A stretch of 64,000 bases of DNA from Cupriavidus nantongensis (GCF_001598055.1 NZ_CP014844.1:2941642-3005641), one strand, 5' to 3'; shown: positions 33,943-44,003, numbered from the stretch's first letter. Notes: generated by a model from the letters alone, not told the origin. Made by a program: numbers and translations.

Positions 33943-35340
33943 TTGGGTATCTATCGCGATATGTTTGCCAGGCACCACGATCAGCTCGCGCTGATGGCTC
34001 GCCTGTTCGACGCCGGCGCCATCTGGGTGGCGGCAATCCTGGCCAGTGAAGTGCGGTTCGACACCGCACAGGCGCCAATCCACCAGTTCATCCAGTACTT
34101 TGCCTGTGCCATTGCCTTCATCGTGCTGCCAGGCTTCGACGTGTACACGTCGTGGCGCGGACGCAGCCTGTTCTCTCTCGCCGCGCGGTTGCTGTCGGCG
34201 TGGAGCCTGGTCTGGCTGGTGAGCCTGCTGCTGACCTACCTGCTGCACCAGACCGACTCGCTGTCGCGGCTGTGGATGGTGTACTGGTACCTGTTCGCTC
34301 TGGCAGGGCTGGTGGCGCTGCGCGTGGTCAGCCGGGCCGTGCTCAACCTGCTGCGCGTGGCCGGCGCCAACAACAAGCGCGTCGTCATCGTCGGCTTCGG
34401 CCGCACCGGCCAGGAGATGTACCGCCGCGCCACCGCCAGCCACACCACCGGCTACAAGATCAGCGGCATCTACGCCGCCGCAGGCGAACCCACGCCGGAA
34501 GGACGCCGCCGCATCAACGACAGCGCCGACATCGCCGCGTTCGCACGCGAGCACGGCATTGCCGAGATCTGGCTGACGCTGCCGATGAGCGAGCACCGGC
34601 TGATGCAGGAGATCGCGTTCTCGCTGCGCAATGACTTCATCGACATCAAGTGGATGCCGAGCGTGCTCGACTTCGACCTGCTCAACCACAACGTCGGCAA
34701 CTTCCTCGGCATGCCAGCGGTGGAGATGAACAAGCCGCCGTCGCTGGGCGTGCGCGGCACCATCAAGGCGATCTTCGACCGCACCTTCGCCGCGCTGGTG
34801 CTGGTGGCGCTGTCGCCGCTGTTCCTGCTGATCGCGGTGCTGATCAAGCGCGACTCGCCCGGTCCGGTGTTCTTCAAGCAGGAACGTCTCGGCATGGACG
34901 GACGCGTGATCCATGTCTACAAGTTCCGCAGCATGAAGGTGCATGCCGAGCACGGCGTGGTCACGCAGGCCACCAGGGGCGACAGCCGCATCACGCCGAT
35001 CGGCGCCTTCCTGCGCCGCACCAGCCTCGACGAACTGCCGCAGTTCATCAACGTGCTGAAGGGCGAGATGAGCGTGGTCGGCCCGCGTCCGCACGCGATG
35101 GCCCACAACAACATGTACAAGGAGCAGCTCGACTTCTACATGCTGCGCCACCGCGTCAAGCCCGGCATCACCGGATGGGCGCAGATCAACGGCTACCGCG
35201 GCGAGACCGACACCCTGGACAAGATGGCCAAGCGGGTCGAGCACGACATCTTCTACATCCGCAACTGGTCGTTCTGGCTTGACCTGCGCATCATTTTCTG
35301 GACCGCGTTCCGCGGCTGGATGGGCAGCAACGCCTACTGA
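33943..35340 (+). CDS. Undecaprenyl-phosphate sugar phosphotransferase (EPS initiation)
   Basis: The 465-residue WcaJ/PssY-type polyisoprenyl-phosphate hexose-1-phosphate transferase starts the repeat unit on undecaprenyl phosphate at the inner membrane. Four N-terminal helices are followed by a CoA-binding-like domain (KRVVIVGFGRTGQEMYRRA). A fifth helix and the catalytic bacterial sugar transferase domain come next, with SPGPVFFKQERLG, KFRSMKVH, RTSLDELPQFINVL and KPGITGWAQINGYRG. The TTG at 33943 is chosen because GGGAGAAG precedes it; the ATG at 33961 is the alternative. The GT4 gene follows 44 bases later. Confidence 0.88.
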   Translation: MGIYRDMFARHHDQLALMARLFDAGAIWVAAILASEVRFDTAQAPIHQFIQYFACAIAFIVLPGFDVYTSWRGRSLFSLAARLLSAWSLVWLVSLLLTYLLHQTDSLSRLWMVYWYLFALAGLVALRVVSRAVLNLLRVAGANNKRVVIVGFGRTGQEMYRRATASHTTGYKISGIYAAAGEPTPEGRRRINDSADIAAFAREHGIAEIWLTLPMSEHRLMQEIAFSLRNDFIDIKWMPSVLDFDLLNHNVGNFLGMPAVEMNKPPSLGVRGTIKAIFDRTFAALVLVALSPLFLLIAVLIKRDSPGPVFFKQERLGMDGRVIHVYKFRSMKVHAEHGVVTQATRGDSRITPIGAFLRRTSLDELPQFINVLKGEMSVVGPRPHAMAHNNMYKEQLDFYMLRHRVKPGITGWAQINGYRGETDTLDKMAKRVEHDIFYIRNWSFWLDLRIIFWTAFRGWMGSNAY

Positions 35341-35384
35341 GCCACAGCCATCCGCTTCCCGTGACGCCATCGAACCGCAAGCCA

Positions 35385-36494
35385 ATGATCAAAGTCCTGC
35401 ATGTCACCGAGTGCCTGGGAGGTGTCGAGACCTACCTGCACCTGCTGGCCTCCCATATCAACGATGAGCACATCAGCTTCCACTTCGCGCTGCCGAAGCA
35501 GTGCTCGGTGTCGGCGGTTGCCGATGCGCGCAATTTCGGCGTCAGCTACCTGCCGATTCCGCGCAAGCTCGATCCGGTCAACGACCTGAAGGCGGCCCTG
35601 AACCTGCGCGCGCTGGTGAAGCGCGTGGCGCCGCAGATCGTCCACCTGCACAGCTCCAAGGCGGGGCTGGTGGGACGGCTGGCCTGCATCGGCCTGAACG
35701 TGCGCGTGGTCTACACCCCGCATGCCTACTATTACCTGGGCCTGCGCGGCATCAAGCGGCGCGTGTTCCTGATGGCGGAGCGCTTCCTGCACCGGCTGAC
35801 CGATGCGGTGCTGGCGACCTCGCCGTCGGAACGCGACCGCGCCATCCATGAGGTCGGCCTGCCGCGCGAGCGCGCGCACTCCATCCTGAACGCCGTCGAA
35901 CCGCGCTCCGTGCCGGCGGAACGGCAACTGGGTACGGTCAAGCGCGTGATCATGGTGGCGCGGATCAGCCCGCAGAAGAACATCCCCATGTTCCTGGACG
36001 TGGCAAAGCTGTTCCAGGGCCGTGCCGACATCGAATTCATGCTGGTCGGCTATGGCCACTACGAGAACGACCGCGCCACGCTCGACGCCATGCTGCAGGA
36101 GCGCGGGCTGGTCGAAGGCAAGGACATCACCGCGATCGCGTGGATGAGCCGCGCCGAGCTGCTGGAACTGCTGGCGCATGCCGCGGTGGTGGTGCTGACC
36201 TCGCACTACGAGAGCTTCGGCTACGTGCTGGCGGAAGCCAATGCGCTGGCGATCCCGGTGGTCGGGACCGACGTCGACGGCATCAAGGACATCATCGTCG
36301 ATGGCAGCAACGGCTTTATCGTGCCGGTCGACGACGCCCGTTCCATGGCCAGCTCGATCGAGGCCATCGTCGGCGATGCCACGCTGTGGCAGACCATGTC
36401 CGAGCACGCCGTGACGCGCGCCGAGTCCGAGTTCAACATCGTGACCCAGGCGAGAAAATTCGAGTCCTTCTACTCGCGCGCGCTGCTCGCCTAG
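35385..36494 (+). CDS. Glycosyltransferase family 4
   Basis: The 369-residue protein has the GT-B fold of GT4 enzymes: N-terminal KVLHVTECLGGVETYLH, an HLHSSKAGLVGRLA loop, the domain link VIMVARISPQKNIPMFL and the donor-binding E-x7-E motif in SHYESFGYVLAEANALAIPV. It most likely adds a sugar to the lipid-linked repeat unit in the cytoplasm. MIKVLHVTE at 35385 is taken as start; a GTG at 35361 would add eight residues. It follows the initiating transferase gene and converges with the minus-strand EPS operon. It is the only second-step glycosyltransferase in the locus. Confidence 0.85.
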   Translation: MIKVLHVTECLGGVETYLHLLASHINDEHISFHFALPKQCSVSAVADARNFGVSYLPIPRKLDPVNDLKAALNLRALVKRVAPQIVHLHSSKAGLVGRLACIGLNVRVVYTPHAYYYLGLRGIKRRVFLMAERFLHRLTDAVLATSPSERDRAIHEVGLPRERAHSILNAVEPRSVPAERQLGTVKRVIMVARISPQKNIPMFLDVAKLFQGRADIEFMLVGYGHYENDRATLDAMLQERGLVEGKDITAIAWMSRAELLELLAHAAVVVLTSHYESFGYVLAEANALAIPVVGTDVDGIKDIIVDGSNGFIVPVDDARSMASSIEAIVGDATLWQTMSEHAVTRAESEFNIVTQARKFESFYSRALLA

Positions 36495-36526
36495 CACCGC
36501 GCCGACGGCGCTGGTCAGGGCGGCAG

Positions 36527-37849
36527 TCAGGGCGGCGCTTGGCCGCCCGGCCAGCTCGCCAGCAGCATCTCGGCATCGGCAAGCGCGGTGCCGTCCTGCA
36601 GCAGCGCCGCGCACGGGCGCGCGCCTGCGGCGGTGCCCAGCGCCCTCACCTTGCAGCCGTCCGGCCCCGCCCCGCCTCCCCCCTGAGCCAGGGTCTCGCG
36701 CAACAGCGCCCGGGCTTGCGGCCCCCAATAGATGCGATGCACCGCGCCGTCCTTGCGCAGCGACAGCACGAAACTGTCCTGGCGCTGGCGCCATTGCGCG
36801 TCCTTCGCCCCGGACAGCAGGCCCAGCAGGTCGCGCAGCATGGCGATGACCGGCTTCTCCGAGCCATCGTTCCTGAGCAGGCCGAAGTTCGCCTCGCGGT
36901 CCCATCTCGCCTGGCCGCGGTCGCGCCACGCGTAGATACCGAGCATGGGCGCTTGCGCCATGACGCCGGCGAGCACCTGCCTGGCGATCAGCGTCGCCTG
37001 CGTGGCTTCGCTGCGCACCGGCAGGTACGAGGCATAGCCCCATTCGCTGACGATCAGCTGCGCCCCCGGACGCGGCGAATTGCGGATGCGGCCGCCCAGC
37101 TGCCGATAGTCGCGCAGCAGCGTCTCGGGCGTGGCGCGGTACGGATGGATGCTGAGCCCCTTGATGCAGCCCAGGCGCGGATCGGTCAGCAGGCGCGACA
37201 ACGACTGTTCCGCCACGGGATTGGCCGGCCCGGGCAAGCGCGCCAGGCCGAACAGGTAAACCGATGGCAGCGGCGCCGTGCCGGCCTGCGCCAGCGCGTC
37301 GCAGATCTTGCCGGCGGTGGAGAGCAGCCGGGAGATGGGTACCGACGGATGCAGGAAGGTCTTGTTGTCGGGCTCGTTCCAGATCTCGTACGACAGGTCC
37401 GGCCCGGCGTTGCGCTGCATGAACTGGCTGGCGAACGCGGCGAAGCTGGCCTCGCTGGCATCGCTGCCACCGTCTTCGCCGTCGTCGCCCCAGATATAGC
37501 GCCCGCCATACAGCGTGACCAGCATCTGCAGCCCGGCCTGGCGTGCCTGCGCGATGACCTGCGCGTAGCGCTGCGGCGCCAGGTGTCCACGCACCACCTC
37601 GGGCCGCACGCCGAAGCGCACATGCGTAAAGCCCAGGCGCCGGATCTCGGCAAAGTCGCGCGCCGACACCGTGGCCGGATCGATCTGCACGGCAAAGGCC
37701 GGCATCGAGGCAATCCGGCCCGAGGCCTGCGCGTTCTCCGCATGCGCCGGCCGGGCGGGCCACCAGCCCGAGACCGCGATCAGTGCCGCCAGCGCCAGCG
37801 CACGCGTGCGCGCCCCGCGGCGCGGCGATGCGGCGCTACGGGGCGACAT
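36527..37849 (-). CDS. Exported glycoside hydrolase (clan GH-A, GH39-like)
   Basis: The 440-residue protein has an N-terminal signal (RTRALALAALIAVSGWWPARPAHA) and a TIM-barrel hydrolase domain with two glutamates in the right places: the acid/base in LSYEIWNEPDNKT and the nucleophile in LIVSEWGYAS. An IHPYRATPE segment lies between them. Such enzymes occur in EPS operons, where they trim or release polymer in the periplasm. The ATG at 37849 overlaps the flippase gene by 14 bases. It is the last gene of the operon. Confidence 0.75.
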   Translation of the reverse strand: MSPRSAASPRRGARTRALALAALIAVSGWWPARPAHAENAQASGRIASMPAFAVQIDPATVSARDFAEIRRLGFTHVRFGVRPEVVRGHLAPQRYAQVIAQARQAGLQMLVTLYGGRYIWGDDGEDGGSDASEASFAAFASQFMQRNAGPDLSYEIWNEPDNKTFLHPSVPISRLLSTAGKICDALAQAGTAPLPSVYLFGLARLPGPANPVAEQSLSRLLTDPRLGCIKGLSIHPYRATPETLLRDYRQLGGRIRNSPRPGAQLIVSEWGYASYLPVRSEATQATLIARQVLAGVMAQAPMLGIYAWRDRGQARWDREANFGLLRNDGSEKPVIAMLRDLLGLLSGAKDAQWRQRQDSFVLSLRKDGAVHRIYWGPQARALLRETLAQGGGGAGPDGCKVRALGTAAGARPCAALLQDGTALADAEMLLASWPGGQAPP

Positions 37850-39038
37850 GCCTGCGCAGTACGCCCATGGCGAGCGCACCGGTCTGGAACAGCGCGATGA
37901 CGAGGAACGACACCAGCATGATCTGCGCCGCCACCAGGTAGTCGAGCTGCGGATAACGCCATGCCCCCAGCGCGATGCCCGCCAGCAGGCCGATGCCCGC
38001 TGCCAGGAAGATCGCCCGCGCCATGCCGAACGACTTCAGCAAGGTGCGCAGGCACATCACCACCGCAAACACGATCGGAAACAGCGAAAAGAAGCGCACG
38101 TCGAGATCTCCATAGGCCGCGCCGAACAGCATGACCACGAGCTGGTCGCCAAACAGCAGCAGCAGCACGCTCAGCGCGCCGGACAGCACCACCCCGCCCA
38201 GCACGAAGCCGGCCGCGTTCCTGGCCAGCGTCAGCGTGTCGTCCTGCCGGAACGATGCCGCGAACCTCGGCATCAGGTGGTAGCCCAGAGCCATCAGGAC
38301 ATACTGGGCCGGCAGCAGCACCGTCAGCAGGATGCGGAACTTGGCCGAATCGGCGAAATGCCCGAGCGAGCCGAGCAGCACCACCAGTCCCGGCCCGACC
38401 AGCCAGCTCATCAGCTGCGCACTGGCCGAACTGGCGCCGAAGCCCAGCCACTGGCGCGGCGAGTCCGGCCGGCCCGGAATCAGCTCGAGGCGGCCGCGGC
38501 GGCGCAGCGTGGCGGCCGCGACCACGGTCGGCAGCAGGATCGCGGCCGCGAGCATCAGCATCGCCGCCGGCGCCGGCTGCGTGCCGGAGGCCAGGCCGAT
38601 CACGGCCACGCCGCCGCCGATCAGCGTGTGGCACACCAGCAGCCCGGCATAGCCGCGTGTCTTCGCGCCCACGGTCCTGAGCACCCAGTACGCGGTGTAG
38701 CTGGCAAACAGCACCGCCGCCGCCGCGCAGGCCGACGTGCTCAGGCCATGCCCGTACAGGTAGAGGATGGACCCGGCCGCGACCGGGAACACCGTCAGCA
38801 CCGCGACCTCGGCCGAGAAGCGCACGCGCAGCTTGATTCCCTCGATCAGCGCCGGCTCATGCAGGAACGAAACGTAGAAGATGTTGATGAACACCACCAG
38901 CGACAGCACCACCGCCACCAGCCCATAGCCCGCGACGTCCATCGAGCGGGCCAGCGCCACGTTGATGCCGAACTGCACCGCCGTATACGCGGCCTGCTCG
39001 AACACCGCGCCCAGCGCCGGCAGCATGCGCCGAATCAT
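37836..39038 (-). CDS. Wzx-like polysaccharide flippase
   Basis: The 400-residue protein has about twelve hydrophobic helices and the pattern of the polysaccharide transport (MATE/PST) superfamily: FEQAAYTAVQFGINVALARSMDVAGYGLVAVVL at the N-terminus is typical. It would move the undecaprenyl-linked repeat unit across the inner membrane. The ATG overlaps the end of the pyruvyl transferase gene by four bases (39035-39038). Confidence 0.8.
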   Translation of the reverse strand: MIRRMLPALGAVFEQAAYTAVQFGINVALARSMDVAGYGLVAVVLSLVVFINIFYVSFLHEPALIEGIKLRVRFSAEVAVLTVFPVAAGSILYLYGHGLSTSACAAAAVLFASYTAYWVLRTVGAKTRGYAGLLVCHTLIGGGVAVIGLASGTQPAPAAMLMLAAAILLPTVVAAATLRRRGRLELIPGRPDSPRQWLGFGASSASAQLMSWLVGPGLVVLLGSLGHFADSAKFRILLTVLLPAQYVLMALGYHLMPRFAASFRQDDTLTLARNAAGFVLGGVVLSGALSVLLLLFGDQLVVMLFGAAYGDLDVRFFSLFPIVFAVVMCLRTLLKSFGMARAIFLAAGIGLLAGIALGAWRYPQLDYLVAAQIMLVSFLVIALFQTGALAMGVLRRHVAP

Positions 39039-40264
39039 GGCGTCCCCTCGATCGAAGGCGCCACCTCGAGCGGCGCCGGCGCGGCCGGCAGCGGCAGTTT
39101 CTGGCTGAACAGCTGCGCCAGGCCCTGCGTGATCTCGCGGCCCAGCCGCGTCGAACGCTTGAACTGCGCCGCGCCCAGCGAGCGCGCATAGGTGAGCCTT
39201 TCCATCACGTCGTCGGCGCCGGCGCCCTGCCGCACCGCGAAATCGCCGCGTCCGCTCAGCTTGAAGAACGACGCGACCTTGGTGTCCCAGACGATGCCGA
39301 CGGAAGGCACGCCGAAGCTGAAGGCGATGATGTTGGCGTGCATGCGGTGCCCGACCATGCTGTGGCAGCCGGCGATGATCGACGCCAGTTCCGCCGGCGA
39401 CTTCGGCAGCAGGTAATCAACGCCGTCCGCAACCTCCTCACCCAGCCGGCTCCTGACCACGGCCGCGGCCAGATTGTCTTCCTCCGCACCATTGGTGAAC
39501 AGCACCACGCGCTGCCCGCCCTGCCGCAGCTTGTGCACCAGCTCGACGAACATGCCCGGCCCCGCGCCCTGCTCCGATACCGCGACGAGGTCCGCGTTGT
39601 AGTGCAGCGATTCGACGTCCGAGACGCAGATGCCCACGTCCCAGCGCTTCTCCAGCCCGTGCTCCGCATACAGCGACGAACACAGGATGGCAGGATCCGG
39701 AATGATGGCGACATCGCAGGCATCGCCCGCGCCAAGGCCGACGATATGGCGGCGCGAGCTTTCATCCCGCACCGAGACAAATTGCGGCGCCGCCAGCGCG
39801 AAGAAACGCGACACCAGGTAGCGCCCCAGGCGCGACCAGCCGGCCGCCACGCCCACCGACACCAGCGCGACCTTCGCGTCGTTGCCAAGGCAGCGGGCCA
39901 GCAGGTAGAGCTTGAGCGGGAAGTTCAGGTCGACGTCGCACAGCAGCTGGCCGCCGCCGACCACCACCATGTCTGCATCGGCCAGCTGCTGCTGCCAGCG
40001 GGTGCGCCATTGCCGCCGGTATTTCAGCCAGATGGCAGCGGTCAGCACCGGCACCCGGGCCCAGCCCGGCAGCCGCGAGAAGATGCGCATCAGGCGGCCC
40101 TTCTTCAGCGAGTTTTCCCCGAGCCGGGTGCGCCCGGCGATGTCCAGGTAGCTGACCCGGCAATCCGGCACGGCCTGGCGGATCAGGTGGCCCAGCGTTT
40201 CGGCGATCACCGCATCGCCGAGGTTGTCACTGTATGGCACCGCGCATATGACGACGTGCTTCAT
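39035..40264 (-). CDS. Polysaccharide pyruvyl transferase family protein
   Basis: The 409-residue protein fits the PF04230 family (CsaB, GumL, ExoV relatives), which transfers pyruvate from PEP to a sugar as a ketal. Characteristic blocks are SDNLGDAVIAETLGHLI, ADMVVVGGGQLLCDVD, FVSVRDESSRRHI and the C-terminal GHRMHANIIAFSFGVPSVGI. Pyruvylation would give the EPS acidic groups. The gene overlaps the polymerase gene by 38 bases. Confidence 0.82.
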   Translation of the reverse strand: MKHVVICAVPYSDNLGDAVIAETLGHLIRQAVPDCRVSYLDIAGRTRLGENSLKKGRLMRIFSRLPGWARVPVLTAAIWLKYRRQWRTRWQQQLADADMVVVGGGQLLCDVDLNFPLKLYLLARCLGNDAKVALVSVGVAAGWSRLGRYLVSRFFALAAPQFVSVRDESSRRHIVGLGAGDACDVAIIPDPAILCSSLYAEHGLEKRWDVGICVSDVESLHYNADLVAVSEQGAGPGMFVELVHKLRQGGQRVVLFTNGAEEDNLAAAVVRSRLGEEVADGVDYLLPKSPAELASIIAGCHSMVGHRMHANIIAFSFGVPSVGIVWDTKVASFFKLSGRGDFAVRQGAGADDVMERLTYARSLGAAQFKRSTRLGREITQGLAQLFSQKLPLPAAPAPLEVAPSIEGTP

Positions 40265-41306
40265 CTTGTTTGGCCGGCAAGGCTGTTAGCAAAGGGATGA
40301 GGAACAGGCTGACCGAGGTGAGATGGCGAACATAGCTGCCGAGGTCAGGCTCGAAAATAAACTGCACCAGGATATGCGCCACCACCAGCGTGGCGAACCA
40401 GCGGCGCTTGCGCTCGGTTTCCGTCGCCGCCGGCGTGCCGGACAAGCCGCGCAGCGCCACGCGCAGGATCGCCGCATGCATCAGCATCATGGCCAGGTCG
40501 ACCGGCGCGCGGAAGCTGATCACCGGCAGCACGAACATCACCGCAGCGTACAGGTAGTTGACGATGAAGTTCACACCGGACGTGGGCGGAAAGAGGTTCC
40601 AGATCATGGTGCGGTTGTCGCTGCCGATGCTGAGCGCATAGTTGTTCGAGATATCCCGCGGCGACTGCAGGATGTACAGGATCTCGGACGGCGCCACCAG
40701 GATCGCGCCCACCACGCAGGCCAGCACCATGGCTTTCCAAGCCGGGCTCAGCCGCGCCGTTGCGCGGATGCCGAGCGCCAGCACCAGGATCATCGCGTAG
40801 TAGTTGCGGATAAAGAGGGCGTAGCAGCCGTACAGCACCATGGTCATGACCACCAGCGCGCGGAACGACACGCCGCGCGACATCCCGCCCATGACCAGTA
40901 CGATCGACATCGCGATCACCACGGTCTCCTTGCCGGGCGACAGCAGGTTCAGCAGCATGCAGGGCAGCACGAACAGCCAGCGCGTGGCCAGGTCGCGCAG
41001 GCCCGCCACCCGGCTCGACGCCATTGCAAGATAGGCGACGCCGACCGTGGCGGTGACAACGTTCACATACTCCGCCCCGAACACCGAGAACACTTTGGCG
41101 GTGGCGGCGAACGAATCGTCGAGGTCGGTCGAGCCGCTGACCAGGAATTCCAGCATCTTGTTGGAATCGGTGACCCATTTTTCCGGCAGCGCGTCGCGCC
41201 CGAAGAAATAGATCACCAGGTAGAGCAGGCTCAGCACCAGGCTCGCCACCGTGGCCAGCCCGCGCTCGGCCAGCACCCAGTCGCGGTCCAGTCGCGCGGC
41301 GTGCAT
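40227..41306 (-). CDS. Wzy-like EPS polymerase (multispanning membrane protein)
   Basis: The 359-residue protein has about ten hydrophobic helices with a long loop after residue 30 (GRDALPEKWVTDSNK) and another near residue 230 (SIGSDNRTMIWNLFPPTSG). Polymerases are weakly conserved, so the call rests mainly on topology and position between the chain-length kinase and the flippase/pyruvyl transferase. An O-antigen-ligase-type protein is an alternative. Confidence 0.62.
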   Translation of the reverse strand: MHAARLDRDWVLAERGLATVASLVLSLLYLVIYFFGRDALPEKWVTDSNKMLEFLVSGSTDLDDSFAATAKVFSVFGAEYVNVVTATVGVAYLAMASSRVAGLRDLATRWLFVLPCMLLNLLSPGKETVVIAMSIVLVMGGMSRGVSFRALVVMTMVLYGCYALFIRNYYAMILVLALGIRATARLSPAWKAMVLACVVGAILVAPSEILYILQSPRDISNNYALSIGSDNRTMIWNLFPPTSGVNFIVNYLYAAVMFVLPVISFRAPVDLAMMLMHAAILRVALRGLSGTPAATETERKRRWFATLVVAHILVQFIFEPDLGSYVRHLTSVSLFLIPLLTALPAKQDEARRHMRGAIQ

Positions 41307-41309
41307 GGC

Positions 41310-43544
41310 TTACGCCTTCTCGTTCTGCGAGTAGCCGTAGTAGGCATAGCGATAGCGCCCGTACTTGGAGCCATAGCCGTAGCGGAAGGCGTTGGGGTCG
41401 AGGCCGTTGAAGATCACCCCCTTCACGCTCACGTTGACCTGGCCCAGCTGCTTGGCGGATTCCGAGATCTCGCCGATCGAGCTCTTGCCGAAGCGCGTCA
41501 CCAGAAACACCGTGCCGCAACGCTCGGCCAGGATCGCGGCGTCGGCAACGGCCAGCACCGGCGGCGTGTCGATCATCAGCATGTCGTAGCGCGCGCTGAG
41601 CTCTTCCAGCAGCCGGACCATGCGCTCGTTCAGCATCAGCTCGGCCGGATTCGGCGGGATCGTCCCCGTGCCGATGAAGTCCAGTCCCTGCACCACGTCA
41701 CGGTGGATCACGTCTTCCAGCGCCAGCTTGCCGGCCAGCACGTCGGACAAACCCGGCTCGCGGTCCTTGCCGAAATACTGGTTCAGGTAGCCCTTGCGCA
41801 TGTCGGCGTCGACCAGCAGCACGCGCTTGCCGCCCGAGGCCATCAGCGCGGCCAGGTTGACCGAGACGAAGGACTTGCCCACGCCGGCGGTGGCACCGGT
41901 CAGCAGCACGCGGTTGTTGGGCGCATCCAGCATGGCGAACTGCAGCGAGGTGCGCAGGCTGCGCAGGCTTTCCACCGAGGGCTCGTTGGGGAAGCGGTCG
42001 GCCAGCAGGTAGTGGCCGCGCTTGCGCGCCTGGATGTCCTTGCTGATGGTGAGCTGGTGTTCGGACTGGGGCACCGTCGCATAGACGTTGAGCCCGGTAT
42101 GTTCCTCGATGTCCTTGGGATCGGTGATGCCGCCGTACAGGGCATTGCGGACAAAGGCCACCACCGCTCCGGCCAGCACGCCGAGCACCGCCGCCAGCAC
42201 GATCACCAGCGCCTTCTTCGGCTTGACCGGCTCCTCGGGCACCGGCGAGGGATCGACCAGGCGCACGCTGCCGACCTTGCCCGCCTTCACCAGCTTGAGC
42301 TGCTGCATATTGTTCAGCATGCCGACATAGAGGTCGTTGTTGACCTGCACGTCGCGCATCAGCCGCACGGTGTCCTGCTCCAGGTTGGGCAGCGTCTTGA
42401 CCCGTCCGGCAACCGCGCCCGCCTTGGCGGCCAGCGCGGCAATCTGCTTGTCGATCGCCTGCATCGACGGGTGGCCGGGCGCGAAGCGCGTCACCAGTTC
42501 GGCGCGCTTCTGCTTCAGTTCCAGCAGCGAGGTTTCGGCGGTCACGCTTTCCTGCAGGAAGGCCTTGCCCTCTTCGCTCAGGTTGAAGGTGCCGCGCTCG
42601 TTGCGCATGGCGTTGTACTTCACTTCCGCGCGCTCGAGCTCGCCCTTCAGCTGCGGCAGCAGGTTGTTGAGGAACAGCAGCGACTTTTCCGCTTCCGCGG
42701 CCTTGCGGTTGATGTTCTGCGCCACGTACTCGTCGCCGATCTCGTTCAGGATCGCCGCGGTCAGCCTGGCGTCGTTGCCTTCCAGCGAGGCCCCGATCAC
42801 GCCGCTCTGCTTGCCCTTCTCGGCGATGTTCAGCTGCTGCTGCAGCTGCTCCAGGGTCTTCAGGCGCGACTGGCGCACCAGGTTGAAGGCAATGCCCGGC
42901 TTGGCCTTCAGCGCCGTCACCAGCAGCCGGATCTCGCCCACCGCATGGCTGGCCTCGACCGCTTCGCCAACACGGCCGACGATCGGCTGGTCCAGGCTGC
43001 CCTGCTCGAGCCGGTAGCGCCCATCGCCCAGGCTCACCAGCACGAAGTTCTCGCCTTGCAGCGCCTCGGGCACGTCGAAGGTCGGCACCTCGATCGATTC
43101 GCCGGCCCACGCATAGCCGCCCATGCCGAACAGGCCGGGGTCGGACAGGCCCTTCGACTGGCTGGCGAGCCACGGCCCGACCAGCGGAAAATACTTAGGC
43201 CTGGCATCGATATAGAGCCGCAGGTTGTCGACCGCCTTGCCGACCACCATGCGCGAGCGCAGGATCTCGATTTCCGCGGTCGCCTGGGTCTTGACGTCGA
43301 ACAGCGACGAGACATCGCCCAGCAGGCCGTTGGGGCTGTTCTGGCTGTCCTCGACCTGCACCAGGATGTTGGCCTCGTACACCGGGCGCGCCAGGAACGC
43401 GTAGGCAACCCCGAGCGTCAGCACGGCAAAGGCAATGGCCGCGATCAGCCAGCGGTTTGCCACCAGCACGTCGAGGTAGCGGACGACGGCAATCTCGTCC
43501 GGCTGGGCCGGCGCCGCGACGGGAAGATAAGTGGACTGGTTCAT
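41310..43544 (-). CDS. Wzc-type polysaccharide co-polymerase with tyrosine autokinase
   Basis: The 744-residue protein controls EPS chain length and export. It has a Wzz domain with a first membrane helix (32-51), a large periplasmic coiled-coil region (AEAEKSLLFLNNLLPQLKGELERAE), a PVPEEPVKPKK motif and second helix, then a cytoplasmic BY-kinase. The kinase has Walker A GATAGVGKSF, A' LLVDADMRKG and Walker B MLMIDTPPVL. The C-terminal 22 residues hold a cluster of eight tyrosines (YGYGSKYGRYRYAYYGY) for autophosphorylation. The start MNQSTYLPV at 43544 is chosen. The cognate phosphatase gene precedes it by 21 bases. Confidence 0.9.
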   Translation of the reverse strand: MNQSTYLPVAAPAQPDEIAVVRYLDVLVANRWLIAAIAFAVLTLGVAYAFLARPVYEANILVQVEDSQNSPNGLLGDVSSLFDVKTQATAEIEILRSRMVVGKAVDNLRLYIDARPKYFPLVGPWLASQSKGLSDPGLFGMGGYAWAGESIEVPTFDVPEALQGENFVLVSLGDGRYRLEQGSLDQPIVGRVGEAVEASHAVGEIRLLVTALKAKPGIAFNLVRQSRLKTLEQLQQQLNIAEKGKQSGVIGASLEGNDARLTAAILNEIGDEYVAQNINRKAAEAEKSLLFLNNLLPQLKGELERAEVKYNAMRNERGTFNLSEEGKAFLQESVTAETSLLELKQKRAELVTRFAPGHPSMQAIDKQIAALAAKAGAVAGRVKTLPNLEQDTVRLMRDVQVNNDLYVGMLNNMQQLKLVKAGKVGSVRLVDPSPVPEEPVKPKKALVIVLAAVLGVLAGAVVAFVRNALYGGITDPKDIEEHTGLNVYATVPQSEHQLTISKDIQARKRGHYLLADRFPNEPSVESLRSLRTSLQFAMLDAPNNRVLLTGATAGVGKSFVSVNLAALMASGGKRVLLVDADMRKGYLNQYFGKDREPGLSDVLAGKLALEDVIHRDVVQGLDFIGTGTIPPNPAELMLNERMVRLLEELSARYDMLMIDTPPVLAVADAAILAERCGTVFLVTRFGKSSIGEISESAKQLGQVNVSVKGVIFNGLDPNAFRYGYGSKYGRYRYAYYGYSQNEKA

Positions 43545-43565
43545 GGCAGGCAGCACAGTATCGGT

Positions 43566-44003
43566 TTAACCCAGGGCCCGGATGCGCGGCACCCAGGACT
43601 CCACGCCGCGCTGGATCAGTTGCAGCGCGCTCTCGAATGCCGCACGGGGCTGGCGGTAAGGGTCTGGCACATCGAACTTCTCCAGCTCGCCCAGGCGGAA
43701 CACCCGGCCGGTGGTGGCCGGATGCAGGCGCTGGATCTCCTGCCGCTGCGCGGCGTCCATCACCAGGATCAGGTCCGCGCGCCGGATCAGCACATGATTG
43801 AGTTGCTGCGCCCGGTGCCCGGAAATATCCACGCCCTGACGGCTCATCAGGTCCACCGCATGCGGATCCGCCGCGTGCCCGGACAGTGCGCCGAGGCCGG
43901 CGGAGACCACCTCGCCCTCCGGCAGCGCCTGCCTGAGCAGGCCCTGCGCCATCGGGCTGCGGCAGATATTGCCGATGCAGACCACGAGTACGGTCTTGAT
44001 CAT
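43566..44003 (-). CDS. Low-molecular-weight protein tyrosine phosphatase (Wzb-like)
   Basis: The 145-residue protein has the P-loop VCIGNICRSPMAQG with catalytic Cys9 and Arg15 and the general acid in DVPDPYRQP. It should dephosphorylate the tyrosine cluster of the downstream kinase, cycling EPS polymerisation. Its ATG overlaps the stop of the wza-like gene (ATGA at 44000-44003). Confidence 0.9.
   Translation of the reverse strand: MIKTVLVVCIGNICRSPMAQGLLRQALPEGEVVSAGLGALSGHAADPHAVDLMSRQGVDISGHRAQQLNHVLIRRADLILVMDAAQRQEIQRLHPATTGRVFRLGELEKFDVPDPYRQPRAAFESALQLIQRGVESWVPRIRALG

Noticed and set aside
33664..35385. 573-codon minus-strand frame opposite the sugar transferase
   Set aside because: It is antisense to the conserved transferase domain and has His/Gln/Arg-rich composition.
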